From NCBI RefSeq assembly GCF_029227915.1, contig NC_079889.1, forward strand, positions 10,852,001 to 10,912,000: DNA of 60,000 bases, written 5' to 3'. Position 1 is the stretch's first letter, and each line of letters opens with the position of its first letter. The position numbers were made by a program, and so were the translations under genes. The DNA comes from Hydractinia symbiolongicarpus. Lineage: Eukaryota; Cnidaria; Hydrozoa; Anthoathecata; Hydractiniidae. Below are positions 43,710-54,008 of this stretch, one piece after another. Under the pieces are notes generated by a model that was not told where the DNA came from, made no database searches, and saw only the letters and a program-made list of their open reading frames with translations.

Positions 43710-43749
43710 TTTGCTTTTTTCTTTGTGATTTTAACACTACGAAACAATG

Positions 43750-46170
43750 CATATCCTTTTTTTTTTAGGTAAACACAGTTTCTGCTCTGGGTTCTTAAAT
43801 ATTTTGTGTTCATAATTTAAAGATCACATAAAACGAAAAAAAAGCAAGGTGAGGAAAACCTCAACCACGATCTTAGACATAAATTAGTGGACAGGTATTA
43901 AATTTTGGTCCCCACAATCAGTGTTGGAGCCTTAAAAATTTAACATTGCCAGGAAGGGGGGCATTAAAAAGTCTCCACATCTATAAAATCTTGTATTGAT
44001 TGCAAGGCGATAATAATGGCTTTTTCATGATCAAAATTTCAAACAAGTCTTTATGTTGCCCAATACTATTATTCTTGCTAAATTTTTACGAACTATAATG
44101 AACAAAGAACGTGGAGTCCTTTGTCCTCGAAATAAGAAAAGATAACAAATTGTCATGAAAATTTTTTTCGTCCTTACCTATCTCAGGTATAGGTGTAATA
44201 CATGAGAAAATGCTTAAACCAAAATTATATTCAACAGTTATCTCTTCTAATTTTTTTATGAAGACTTCTGGTACGTCTAAACACATGACTGAATTACCTT
44301 AAATGTATTATTTTTTGCGAGTATTTAATTTGGCAAAATTAATTAATTATAGGCGCAAAAAAAAATAAAAAAAATTCAAAATTGCTAAATTGAATACCTG
44401 CAAAGAGCAAAATTTTTCAAATCGCAAAATTAAATACCAGCGAGAATTAATACCTTCAAGGTAAAACATAGTATTTGGAAATCCGGTTAAGTAATGGCAA
44501 ATTTGATTTACCTTAAAATATACCCTTTATTTTCAAAAATTATTAAAATCATTAAAAACTAGTAAAATGAATCTTTGTAAAAAATAAAAAATATTGTGTA
44601 GACAGACATATATGTTTGAGATTTTCTTTAACCAAACACCATATTCCTACACTTTTAATTATTAAATCTTAAAAACTGCAAACTATGTGCACCCGTAAAA
44701 ATAACATCAAAATTAACTTATAAAATATAAAGTATTTATTGCAAGATATTCTGTATGGATATTTTGCGGAAACTTTTTTTTGCGATTACAACTTTTCTAA
44801 CTGAAGAAAAGTTACAATTTGGAAAGAAAAACAGATAGATAAAAAAACCCAGATAAACAAGCTTTTTAAAGATGATAATTTTTAACCAGAAATTACAAAA
44901 TACCCAATATTTATCTTTAGGGAGGGTTTTTAGGGTTAATAAATGGTTTCCAAATTTATCCAAATGCTTAAGCTTTTATATCAAAAATGGAAACACTAGT
45001 AATATTATGTAAAAAATAAATATATATAAATAATAATAATAAAAAAAATACAAATTTCTGTAACATTTCTGTAATATACCAGCACCTGCAACCCAAAAGA
45101 TTAACATTGCGCTTTCTTTTGTTTCCCAAATTATCTACAATAAAACAAATCATCAAATGAGATCCACAATAAAAATTCACATCTTAGTTTATATACCAAA
45201 ATAAGGTTCTTAACAATCTTTAAATTTTGAAAAGGTCTAAATTCACAGAAAGGGTCTAAGGAAAGGGCCAAAAGTCCATTTCAAAGATGAACCACAAAGA
45301 GCTAAGTTCATATGTGTGGATGAAAAGGTTGGAAGTTATAGAATGATAGGATGTAAGTTAGTAAGTTTGTAAGTGAAAATATGTATTGTTTATTTACAAT
45401 GTATCATTCACTATTTGTCTAATGAATACATGTTTTTTTTATAAGAATGACATTTATAAATTTAAGCCTTATCGTGGGCTTAAATTTGGTCATTTCTAAG
45501 CATATGCTAAGAATATTTTGTGAAGTTTTCTTTTTTATGCCTGAATTAACCAGTATGTAGTCCGATTTATGTTGTAATTACTGATGTTCAAAATTTAAAT
45601 ACCATATTTTTTTTCAAATAAGTATATTTTAAGTTTTTCATAAGGATATGTCATTAAATCTTTTTGCCATTAAGCATAACCTAAGCATATTTAAAACCTG
45701 AGAAATAAATCATGCTTATTCACCGTTACAACTACTAGATTATATCATTGCTTTTCAGAACTTTCATCATGTATAGATTTTGGAAACATAATTATGCCAC
45801 AAATTTGGAAACCAAGTGTAAGACATATCAAATAAAATTTCCAATTAGATTGCTTGATATGAAAAATATATACAGGACTCCCAAGGAATGAAATGATTAG
45901 AGAAAAAACAAAGTTAATAGATGTTTTTTTGAAGATAGAGTTTTGTGGCTTAGTTGAATTAGTTAGTAGTATGAGTCTATTTGTAATTGCAAATTAGTTT
46001 TACTAAGCGCCTTTTGACAGAACAGGAAGTTTCACTGAAACTTGGCGTTACAATATGCATGCCAAAAAGAGTGGACTACTTATTAAATTTGTTTTCCCAG
46101 GATAACCTCTTCCAGTTCCTATTTTTACTGCTATCAATGAGGCCCTGCAATGACGGTACTGCAATGGGGG
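43750..46170. other. Region between the two TIR genes
   Basis: AT-rich DNA, with a GCGAAA-motif island at about 44315-44465. The minus-strand frame at 44086-44286 ends in a plausible donor (GTAAGG) but has no matching partner in gene B, so it is not called. Confidence 0.4.
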
Positions 46171-46174
46171 TCCT

Positions 46175-46325
46175 TGTGCATTTAAAGCTCCCATTGAAGC
46201 TTTAAATGCAATCAATTAGAAACTGCCTAAGATATTAAGCCTATTCTCGTGCTGAACGCTAAGCGGAAAGGATAGATTCACACTTTTATAGTCTTTAGAA
46301 TGACTAGGCCAGGGTTTGAACACAA
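46175..46325 (-). mobile_element. SINE family 2 copy joined to an RTE fragment
   Basis: On the minus strand the SINE body reads AGTCATTCTAAAGACTATAA, GAGAATAGGCTTAATATC and AGGCAGTTTC. It ends in a small inverted repeat TGCATTTAAAGCT / AGCTTTAAATGCA (46177-46210). Confidence 0.7.
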
Positions 46326-46395
46326 ACCGACACCCCTCCATTCTTTCCAAGTGCCACAGCCAATTTAATCTTCTTATCTTGATGAGAATCCTAAG
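46326..46395 (-). pseudogene. RTE reverse transcriptase C-terminal fragment
   Basis: About 20 codons reading IKIRRLNWLWHLERMEG, matching IQIRRLNWLGHLERMEE of the element at 15875-17650. It runs straight into SINE family 2. Confidence 0.75.
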
Positions 46396-46600
46396 CAAAG
46401 TTATTATATTTTCCCGATTACCTGAATTTCATAGATATTTTAGGGGCAGTTTCGAGTAAAAGCCAATATCTACGTTTCTTTTTCATAACTTTATCTTTTA
46501 AAATACTGGTTTGAGAAACAAGCAATAGTAGGCATGGCCAGTTACAAACATTTTTAATAAAAACCGCAATAGACCTACAAAGAGACTACATACCTTTTCT

Positions 46601-46899
46601 TCATTTCTCGCCAACTATGGCTTGAATTACATCTTCTCTTCTTAAAAATTTCAACACTGCTTGAATTCTCCACCAAGTAGCATCATCCTTTTTCGTTTTA
46701 AAAATCCATTGTTTTAAAGTTGTCACAGTTCTGTTCACAACATCACCGGGTTTATTTAAAAACCAAGTTTTCAATATCGTATAAGGAACCAAGAAATGTA
46801 GAACATATCTGATGTCAGGACCACACTTTTCAGCAATTATGCAGAAAACTTTGGAACGCCTACTTAGACTGCTTAAATCAATATTTGAGCTGCTGGTTT
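46601..46899 (-). CDS. TIR gene B exon 4 (death-domain-like, stop)
   Basis: The exon encodes IDLSSLSRRSKVFCIIAEKC, YVLHFLVPYTILKTWFLN, TLKQWIFKTKKDDATW and REDVIQAIVGEK. It has the same length, 299 nt, as exon 4 of gene A. Confidence 0.8.
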
Positions 46900-49830
46900 C
46901 TACAAATAAAAGACAAGCAATGTCAACATAAAAATTACAACAATAATAATATGCTTCTCTAATCCTCACAAATATAGTAATAATTTGCTGACACCTACAT
47001 AAAAAAATCTCAGAGGCTTCTTTGATGATGAACTGTAATACACAACTGTGGCATATCTAAGCCTGTGTTGGAAAAATAAACTTAAAAAAGGATTAATGTT
47101 ACAAACAATTTTGATTCTTTTTTTTTTTGGAGTGTTATGCTGTTGCCCTTTCTCTTTTATAGTAGCCAACAGAACTTTCTTGCAATAATCAGGAAGCATT
47201 TAAGAAGGTTTTCATGTATTTCAAGGGTAAAAAACAATAAATATTCCTATTTTAAAATAGTAATAGTACTGCGGCATTAGTGCTTCATTTTAGTTGGGAC
47301 TTCCAAAGAAAGGTCCAATATTGTTCAGCTTCAATACTAATCAGTTAAGCACTTTTATCAGCATTATCGCTGTCCCAAAATGTTTTGCTTAAAGCATTCA
47401 TCAGAATTTGATCTGTCTTGTAGTGACAGCTATAGAGAGTGAAAAATAATATAAAGGTTTGAAGAGTACTTAATTAAGAAGGAAGAAAGTGTGAAGAAAC
47501 AGCCACTCTACACCCGTTGACGATATTGTCAAATACAATGGAATTGACACAATGCATTTTGTGATTTTCTTGAACACATACATGGAGATGTACGTCTTTT
47601 GGCAGTTAAAAAGAGACGAAGTACAAGAAATGAGATCATATTATTTTTTAAAAGCTGTAAATGATGAATAGTGTGCTCTAGTGCTTCGATATACTTGAAG
47701 TCCAGAGGTGAGCCTTGCTCTTACTCCCTTGCTACTTAAAAAACACAACAAGTCTTTGGCATACTTTGTAAAAGATATTTTTATGAGTGGATGTGGATTT
47801 ATTCAAGGACAAATGGCTGCTTTATTTAAAGAAGGGGACTTACTATATGACTTATAATACACAACATACATTGCATATAAACATCCCGCTTATATAAATG
47901 TCATACCAATAATAAAAGGTCCTTTATCAATATCATGCTTGTTAATCTGGCAACCCACTTTCTCTTTCTCAAAAGCTGCGTTAACAGATCTTAGCAATTC
48001 TTCTTTTGAACATTTATTTTCAAACGCTTTAATGCAAATACATTCCAGAATGGGATTATCTGTTCGAAAACTTGCACGGAATACCTTCCTCACTATTGCA
48101 TCCTTTAAACCCAAAGCTGATGCAAAACTCTGTCTGCGGTCATATGCATACTTATTCTCCATGAACCATTTGTCTGTTAAGTACGCTATCATGCACATTT
48201 CTGAAAATTCTGTAACAAAAGAAACTACATTTTAATTATATACAAAAATTATTTAAAAAATTAGCATGCACAGTTAAATTGGCATTCAATTGACTTTAGG
48301 TGTGACTAAACAAGCTTTATTGTGCCGTCACATGTTTAAATTTGATATTGAAATCCCATTCTAGCAAAGGTATAAATTGCAACAAGTGCAGCTAAAAACA
48401 ACAACAACAACAACAACAATAATAATAACAAAAAACAACAGCAAGAACAACAGCAACCAGGATCACCAAAACGATGCAAAAACCTTGACAGGGAAAACAC
48501 AACATCAAAGCTAAACAAACACTTAACATAAAAAACAAACAAACAAAAAACAACAATAATAGCAACAAAAGCAGCAACGGTAGCAACAAATTATGCTAAA
48601 TTGAATATAAACTAAATAATACTAACCATCAACTACTGAACATTCAGGTGTGGGTTTGTAATAAGGTGGGTTCTGTGCAGCTCCATCTGCTCTAGTAGAA
48701 AAGGTGTGAGTTAAATGTGTACTTTATATATATGACCTTTAACTAAAAAATGGGTATACTAGTAGTCGCATATGTTGGATATGTTATACGCTCCGAATCA
48801 TTCAGGACAAGGAAGACATTTTTGTTTTCCGGCAGATAAATATTTCATTAAGATTTTATCTCTGTCACATTGTTAGCCTGCCTGATGGTCATAGAATAGA
48901 GAGATAAACCCAAGCTTAAGTTGTTTTTATATCAAGGGCCACACAAAAAAAGAGAACTAGTTTTTACCCCCATTATGTCAGAAACTTTAGCAGACTTAAT
49001 ATTCTACACAAAACACAGAGAGTCCTGAGACAGAGATCAGTGTTGCCTGAGGCACGCAAGAGAAATTCAAGACAAATGAAAAAAAAGATGCAACCCTGAC
49101 TGCAAAAGTTTAACTATGTAAACATTAAATATCGTCCTCAGTAAAACTGCATATAACACATAATGCAAAAACTGTAGTATTATAAAAAAATTGGTTTACA
49201 ATGAACCAATGACCATACCAGATCTTAGTTTTAACCATCCTAATAGTGTATAATACTGAAAATCTGATAAAAAAAATTGTAATCACTGTGGGGTACAACA
49301 AGGTGAAAATTATTTTAAGCCATGTGGTTGCAGAGAATCTCTTCCTACTTTGTGTAACATGCCAATTAAAAATAAAGGAATCACTAAGGAAAGAGGAAAA
49401 ATGTTTAAAATTTGTAGCAGAAAACAAACATACCTTCTTTGGTTAACTGTAATGAGATGTCTTTTAGAAGATTGCGGAAGTATATGTCATTAGTGTCATT
49501 GTACAGTGGATAGTACATATTGTTTCCCATTATTAAACGGAGAATACTGTCCAGTGGAGGCTCATAATATTCCTTAACTATTACACAAATGGCTTTCTTA
49601 TGTTGAGCACTAACCAAATTATATTCCTTCTGACAGTTTTTAGAATCCTCGTAACCTTTTGATAGCAATAAAAGTATAAGCTCTGAACGCGCCACTCCCT
49701 CTGCCATTCGTTTACCTAAATTACCATAAACTTGATCCTCATCAACCCAAACAGAGTAACCCTTTTGTAATAATGCTGTTTTTATCTTTTTCATATACTT
49801 CATTCCAGACACTTGATGGTAGGATATCAT
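46601..49830 (-). CDS. TIR/death-fold protein B, paralogue with damaged 5' end
   Basis: This is a tandem paralogue of gene A with the same four-exon plan (49434-49830, 48627-48689, 47907-48209, 46601-46899; 353 residues from the internal Met). The TIR domain matches gene A almost exactly over its first two thirds. The Met equivalent to the gene A start is at 49859, but that frame reads MVDKER then TGA where gene A has the box-1 Trp. Translation could only begin at the next Met (MISYHQ), which would lack the first strand of the TIR fold. The linker is only about 21 residues (PPYYKPTPECSVVD). The two C-terminal domains are intact and more diverged. It is either a young pseudogene, a gene with a shorter N-terminus, or a sequence error. 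Confidence 0.7.
47907..48209 (-). CDS. TIR gene B exon 3 (death-fold-like)
   Basis: The exon encodes CMIAYLTDKWFMEN, LGLKDAIVRKVFRASF, NPILECICIKAFE and CSKEELLRSVNAAFE. Collinear with exon 3 of gene A. Confidence 0.78.
48396..48430. repeat. (CAA)n/(AAT)n microsatellite in TIR gene B intron 2
   Basis: Runs of CAA then TAA triplets. More CAA-rich DNA continues to about 48590. Confidence 0.85.
48627..48689 (-). CDS. TIR gene B exon 2 (short linker)
   Basis: Using the acceptor TAGAG| gives the in-phase peptide ADGAAQNPPYYKPTPECSV. Using the AG two bases earlier gives a stop, so this acceptor is preferred. The donor is GTTAGT, as in gene A. Confidence 0.65.
49434..49830 (-). CDS. TIR gene B exon 1 (TIR domain from internal Met)
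   Basis: The exon encodes MISYHQVSGMKYMKKIK, WVDEDQVYGNLGKRM, ELILLLLSKGYED and NCQKEYNLVSAQHKK. The upstream part to 49859 carries TGA at 49841-49843. Confidence 0.7.
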
Positions 49831-49859
49831 AACATCTCATCTTTCTTTATCAACCATTG

Positions 49860-52630
49860 TATTCTTTTTTATATCTGGCTATATTTAACACTGTGGAACA
49901 ACAAATAATGTATTTATATAGATCAATAAGATAACTTTCTTGCAAAATTTCAGTTTTTTAGAAATATCACAATAGGCATGTCGGCACTATTTAGGAATAA
50001 AATTATATGCCAACTTCCACATGCCTGACATTTGTAAAAAGAAAATAAGTAATTATATAAATGCGGAACACTTCACTGAAAAAGAAGGTTGAAATTTCAA
50101 AGAAGTGAGTGATGGCTGAATGATTTTGTAAACCTGCATGAATTTTAAGCACCTTTAATCTTATATATGTAATTATAGGAAGATATTTATAGCTGGTGAA
50201 GCCATTACATTGCACCTGCGTGTTTGATGCCCAATATGTTGGAAATAGCCTGCGTCATCTCTTATTAGGTAACTAGGGGCCACCTGGGATCAAAATTGAT
50301 TAACTTTCTCAGAGATGTGTCAACTCACCATCAACATCATCAAAAAACCTTTAAACCCCAATATTTCTTCAATCCTTTGTCAAAAGTGCATGATCTATTT
50401 TCTATTGGTGTTTTAAGGTTTACACAATAGAGACACTAGATTACCAATCTAGTAGGTTGCTAATAATCCTCCAAAGGTGTTCCAGGTCGCATATTCTTGA
50501 CTTTCCTCGTGAAGTTTCAACTAAAAGTATTATATTGCATTACTTAACTCCCAAATTGCAAACAGGCCTTCAGTTTTTCGTATTAGGTAGTTATTGGGTG
50601 TCCTTATTGATGGTTTGTTTTTGCCAGCATGTTTGTCAAGGTGACTCTGAATTTCTGTCGACTTCTTTGATGACGCTTCCATGGTGATGTTACTGTTCTG
50701 CAATCCAACGGCCTTTGTTGAATTTTCGTGTTTTGTAGGCAACATACCAAATGGTCTCTAAATCATGTCAAGTGGATGTTTAAATACTTTTAGCATTGTG
50801 TCCTTCATGGAGGTTAAACTGTAAGATATACATTTCGCCCGAAGTTAAGAAGGATCTTTGGACAGCCCACTTACCTAGAAATTACAAACACAAAAGATTC
50901 ACCCCTCTAGGGGTTATGCCAACCTTCTCCAATGTAACATTGAATCAAAAGTGAAACATCATGCCATCACACTTTTCACTAGTGTGGAATTTAACTTTGA
51001 CTTAATTTCACATATTGAATTAAATTGAGAAAAAAACTTGTAAATGTATATACCAGTTTCTGTCATATCTAAAAATGCTAAGCATGTATAGCTACTTATG
51101 TTTTGGTATTATTATTTGGTTTTGTATTTTTTTCAGCATTTTTAAGGACAGCTAGCTAGCTAGACATCTAGCTTATGCTCACACGTAATTAAGTTTTGCA
51201 TGTACATACTATATATCGTAATCAATGTTTATCCATGTAGTATGATTTCTAAACATACACAATATAGTAATTCTTTTATCTTAATTAGCTGCCATATAAT
51301 CATGTAATTTCAGACAAATTTCACTTTAAATTGACCTACTAATCTCTGTGGTGTGCCGTGTCCCCAACCACAAGTCAAATAAAATGGCTTAAAAACAGTA
51401 GTTTACCTCCCCTTCACTACATATCAAAATCGTTTATCAACAAAATCAGGTAATCAAATAGCTGGATTTTGCTCAGATTTTCCACTCATTAGCTACCTAA
51501 TAGCTCCTGACTCCTACTTATTAACTTTTAAGTTAAAAAGCTACCCAGGCTTAAAATTTAAATTTAAATTTGGCAGCTAGGTAGCCAGATAGCTATATTT
51601 TTCTAGTGAAATGTGCTATAAGGATGGTGTAAACAGTACCCAACAAAATAAAAAAATTATAATCACCCTTCCATCATGCTGTGTAGCTAGTGTTGGTATA
51701 GCTTGTTTTTATTTTTTGTTCTTCAACATTTAATTTCTTTTTCTTTTTCTGCTAGGCAATTATTTCACTTTTTGGCTGAAGCCCCTGTCCCAAAAATTTA
51801 CCCTTATTATTTGGCAAATTTAACATTCTCCAACAGTGAACATGTTCTACTTTCACTATTGATAATGAAAGTAAGGAGAAGCACCCCTTGATTTATTGAC
51901 CGCTCCCCTCTGTCTTGCTTTTTCTGAGAGAGGGACCGAGTTCTATTCCAAGGACTCCCAGGGGTAAGCCTGAGGACCGGCTTTAGGAACTAGCCGGAGC
52001 GTTGGTGTGAATACAACTTTCATAATAAGGAAATTGTAAGAAAATAAATTAATGCAATGCTCTTGCCTCATCCCTAAGCGATAAAAGATACAAGACGCCC
52101 TGGAAACAAGGATGGTGGTTTTGCTATGGAAAGAAAAAATATCCCTAAGTTTTGGCCAATTTTGACAGGTTTGTCAAACGAAGCAGTTTTAATATTTGGA
52201 CTAATTTTCTTGTGGGAATTTAATTTCGTGAATCTAAAAAATGGATTATTTGCGAAAATTTCTTTGTTCAAAAAAATAAATTTTTCGCAAGAATTTAATT
52301 TTGCAAATTCGAGGCTAATTTGCAAAACTCACGAGATTTGGGCAACAAGCCATGGCAAATGTTACAAGAAAACCGGTACAAGCGAGGCATTATACTGGTG
52401 AGGCCAAGGATGATCCTACCATGACCGCGGGAACATAGATCACTTTTCTTTAGAAGCATGTTTAAGCAACGAAATTTTAGTACGAGAAGTAAATGTGCTT
52501 TGTTAAAAAAAGGGAAAATCCCTAAACATGTCGGCGCAAAGCGACAAAAGAAATTAGATAACATCGAATCGACGCTTAACGTACGCTTTTCGATTTTAGC
52601 CGAATTCGATTTTAACGTAATGGACTTTAA
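49860..52630. other. Region upstream of TIR gene B
   Basis: No gene is supported. The minus-strand frame 50530-50745 and the plus-strand frames between 52352 and 52640 (MANVTRKPVQARHYTGEAK, then KQRNFSTRSKCALLKKGK in another frame) look coding-like in composition but match no family I know, so they are treated as unproven. A GCGAAA-motif island lies at 52195-52330. Confidence 0.35.
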
Positions 52631-52639
52631 AAAATTTAG

Positions 52640-52900
52640 ACGGACAGGTGGCTCTCCAGTACGGAAGAGGCCCTGAGTTCAATCCCCGGCCGAGTCATGC
52701 CAGGAACTATAAAAGTATGAATCAATCCTTTCTGCTTTATATTCAGCATGAGAATAGGATTGATATCTTAGGCGGTTGTCTAGTTGAGGGGTTGTTGTGC
52801 TTCCACGCCTTCTGTACCTCAAATAGAAGCTTTAAATGCAAAATAGGCCTCAATTCGCAGGACCCTCTTTGTTAACAGTACAGCAGGAACTAAAGATGCT
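52640..52900 (+). mobile_element. SINE family 2 copy, plus strand
   Basis: It has a tRNA-like head ending GAGTTCAATCCCCGGCC (B-box-like), then the body ATGCCAGGAACTATAAAAGT, GAGAATAGGATTGATATC, TAGGCGGTTGTCTAGTTGAG and GAAGCTTTAAATGCAA. Confidence 0.8.
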
Positions 52901-53690
52901 ACCCTGGGTTAATAGTAAAAATAATAATAGTAAATGCAAGAAGTGTGACACTCAGAAACACTCAAAAACGTGAACAGAGTCTTGAATGGATCATAGATGG
53001 TTGACTAAAACACAAGCAAGTTTTTTTGATAATTTCTTGGACCTTATATTTAATTAAGTCACTTTTTACACTGTAATTAATTTATCTATAAACAAAATAT
53101 ATTTCAGAACTTATATTAACAATCTAAATTTACATATTTATTTCACGAGAAAAATAAAAACTACATAAGATTAAAGAAATGCCTTATTCGTACTGTTTTT
53201 TTGCGCAGCCGTCCCCGACCCAAAAAATATTTTGCGGGTAGAATTTTTTTGCGCAAATGCCTTCCACGAAGCTAATTGGACGGCGAAATGTATCTGAGCA
53301 GGCGCAGTATCTTTTTTTTAGCAGCGAAATATTTCGCAGTAAACTTTTAACCAATCAGAACGTAATTAGCGCTTATTTTTGGAAACTTCAGTACTGGATA
53401 GAAGTCAAAATAACTACGTAATTAACTAGTTTTTTTACTTGCATTCAAAAAACATTTTTGCAGCTTATTCGCCATCCACAATTCACTGCGTGAAAACCTG
53501 CCTGAATATATACGTTTTAACGTTTCTATAAGAAATTCGAGGCTTGTCACTGTGATTCTAACTTAAATATTGAAAGAGCTCAAAAGAATTTTAACGCCAT
53601 AAATAGTGAAAAAGATTAACACACTCCACAACACAAAGAAAGATGGCTTTTTTGTAAAGCAACGCTCATAGCTTATGCTATCTTGATTAT
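52900..53690. other. Intergenic DNA 3' of FANK1
   Basis: AT-rich DNA, with a GCGAAA-type island at about 53200-53340 (TTTTTTGCGCA, GCGAAATATTTCGC). No poly(A) signal was fixed with confidence. Confidence 0.4.
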
Positions 53691-54008
53691 CTAAACAAAT
53701 CTCATTTCTTTGTACTTGTCCTCAAGCATCTGAACTATTTTCTCATACTCAAATGATCGAGCAAAATCAAGGGCTGTTTTATTATGCATAGACTTCGAAT
53801 CGATTTTCGCGCCTTTTGATAACAACAATTTCACTAGATCTGAATGTCCGTTTAACGCTGCCATCATTAAGACAGACTTTCGGTCATTATCTGAAGCATC
53901 TATGTTTGCTTTGTGTGCTATGAGAATTTCCGCAGCGTTAACATCTCCATTTGTTGATGCCAAACGCATCAGTGGTGTCCAACCAGACGTTCGATCTTTT
54001 GTATCAAC
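53691..54008 (-). CDS. FANK1: FANK1 exon 6 with stop
   Basis: A 105-codon exon plus TAA, opening VDTKDRTSGWTPLMRLAS and containing the last three ankyrin repeats. Confidence 0.95.
   Translation of the reverse strand, partial: VDTKDRTSGWTPLMRLASTNGDVNAAEILIAHKANIDASDNDRKSVLMMAALNGHSDLVKLLLSKGAKIDSKSMHNKTALDFARSFEYEKIVQMLEDKYKEMRFV

Noticed and set aside
44086-44286. Minus-strand frame MCLDVPEVFIKKLEEIT with a GTAAGG donor, a possible 5' exon of TIR gene A
   Set aside because: No in-frame acceptor leads from it into the TIR exon (the frame upstream of that ATG has a stop), and gene B has no counterpart.
48601-48691. Alternative acceptor for TIR gene B exon 2 two bases earlier
   Set aside because: It leads to an in-frame stop. 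The next AG keeps the frame and the same donor phase as gene A.
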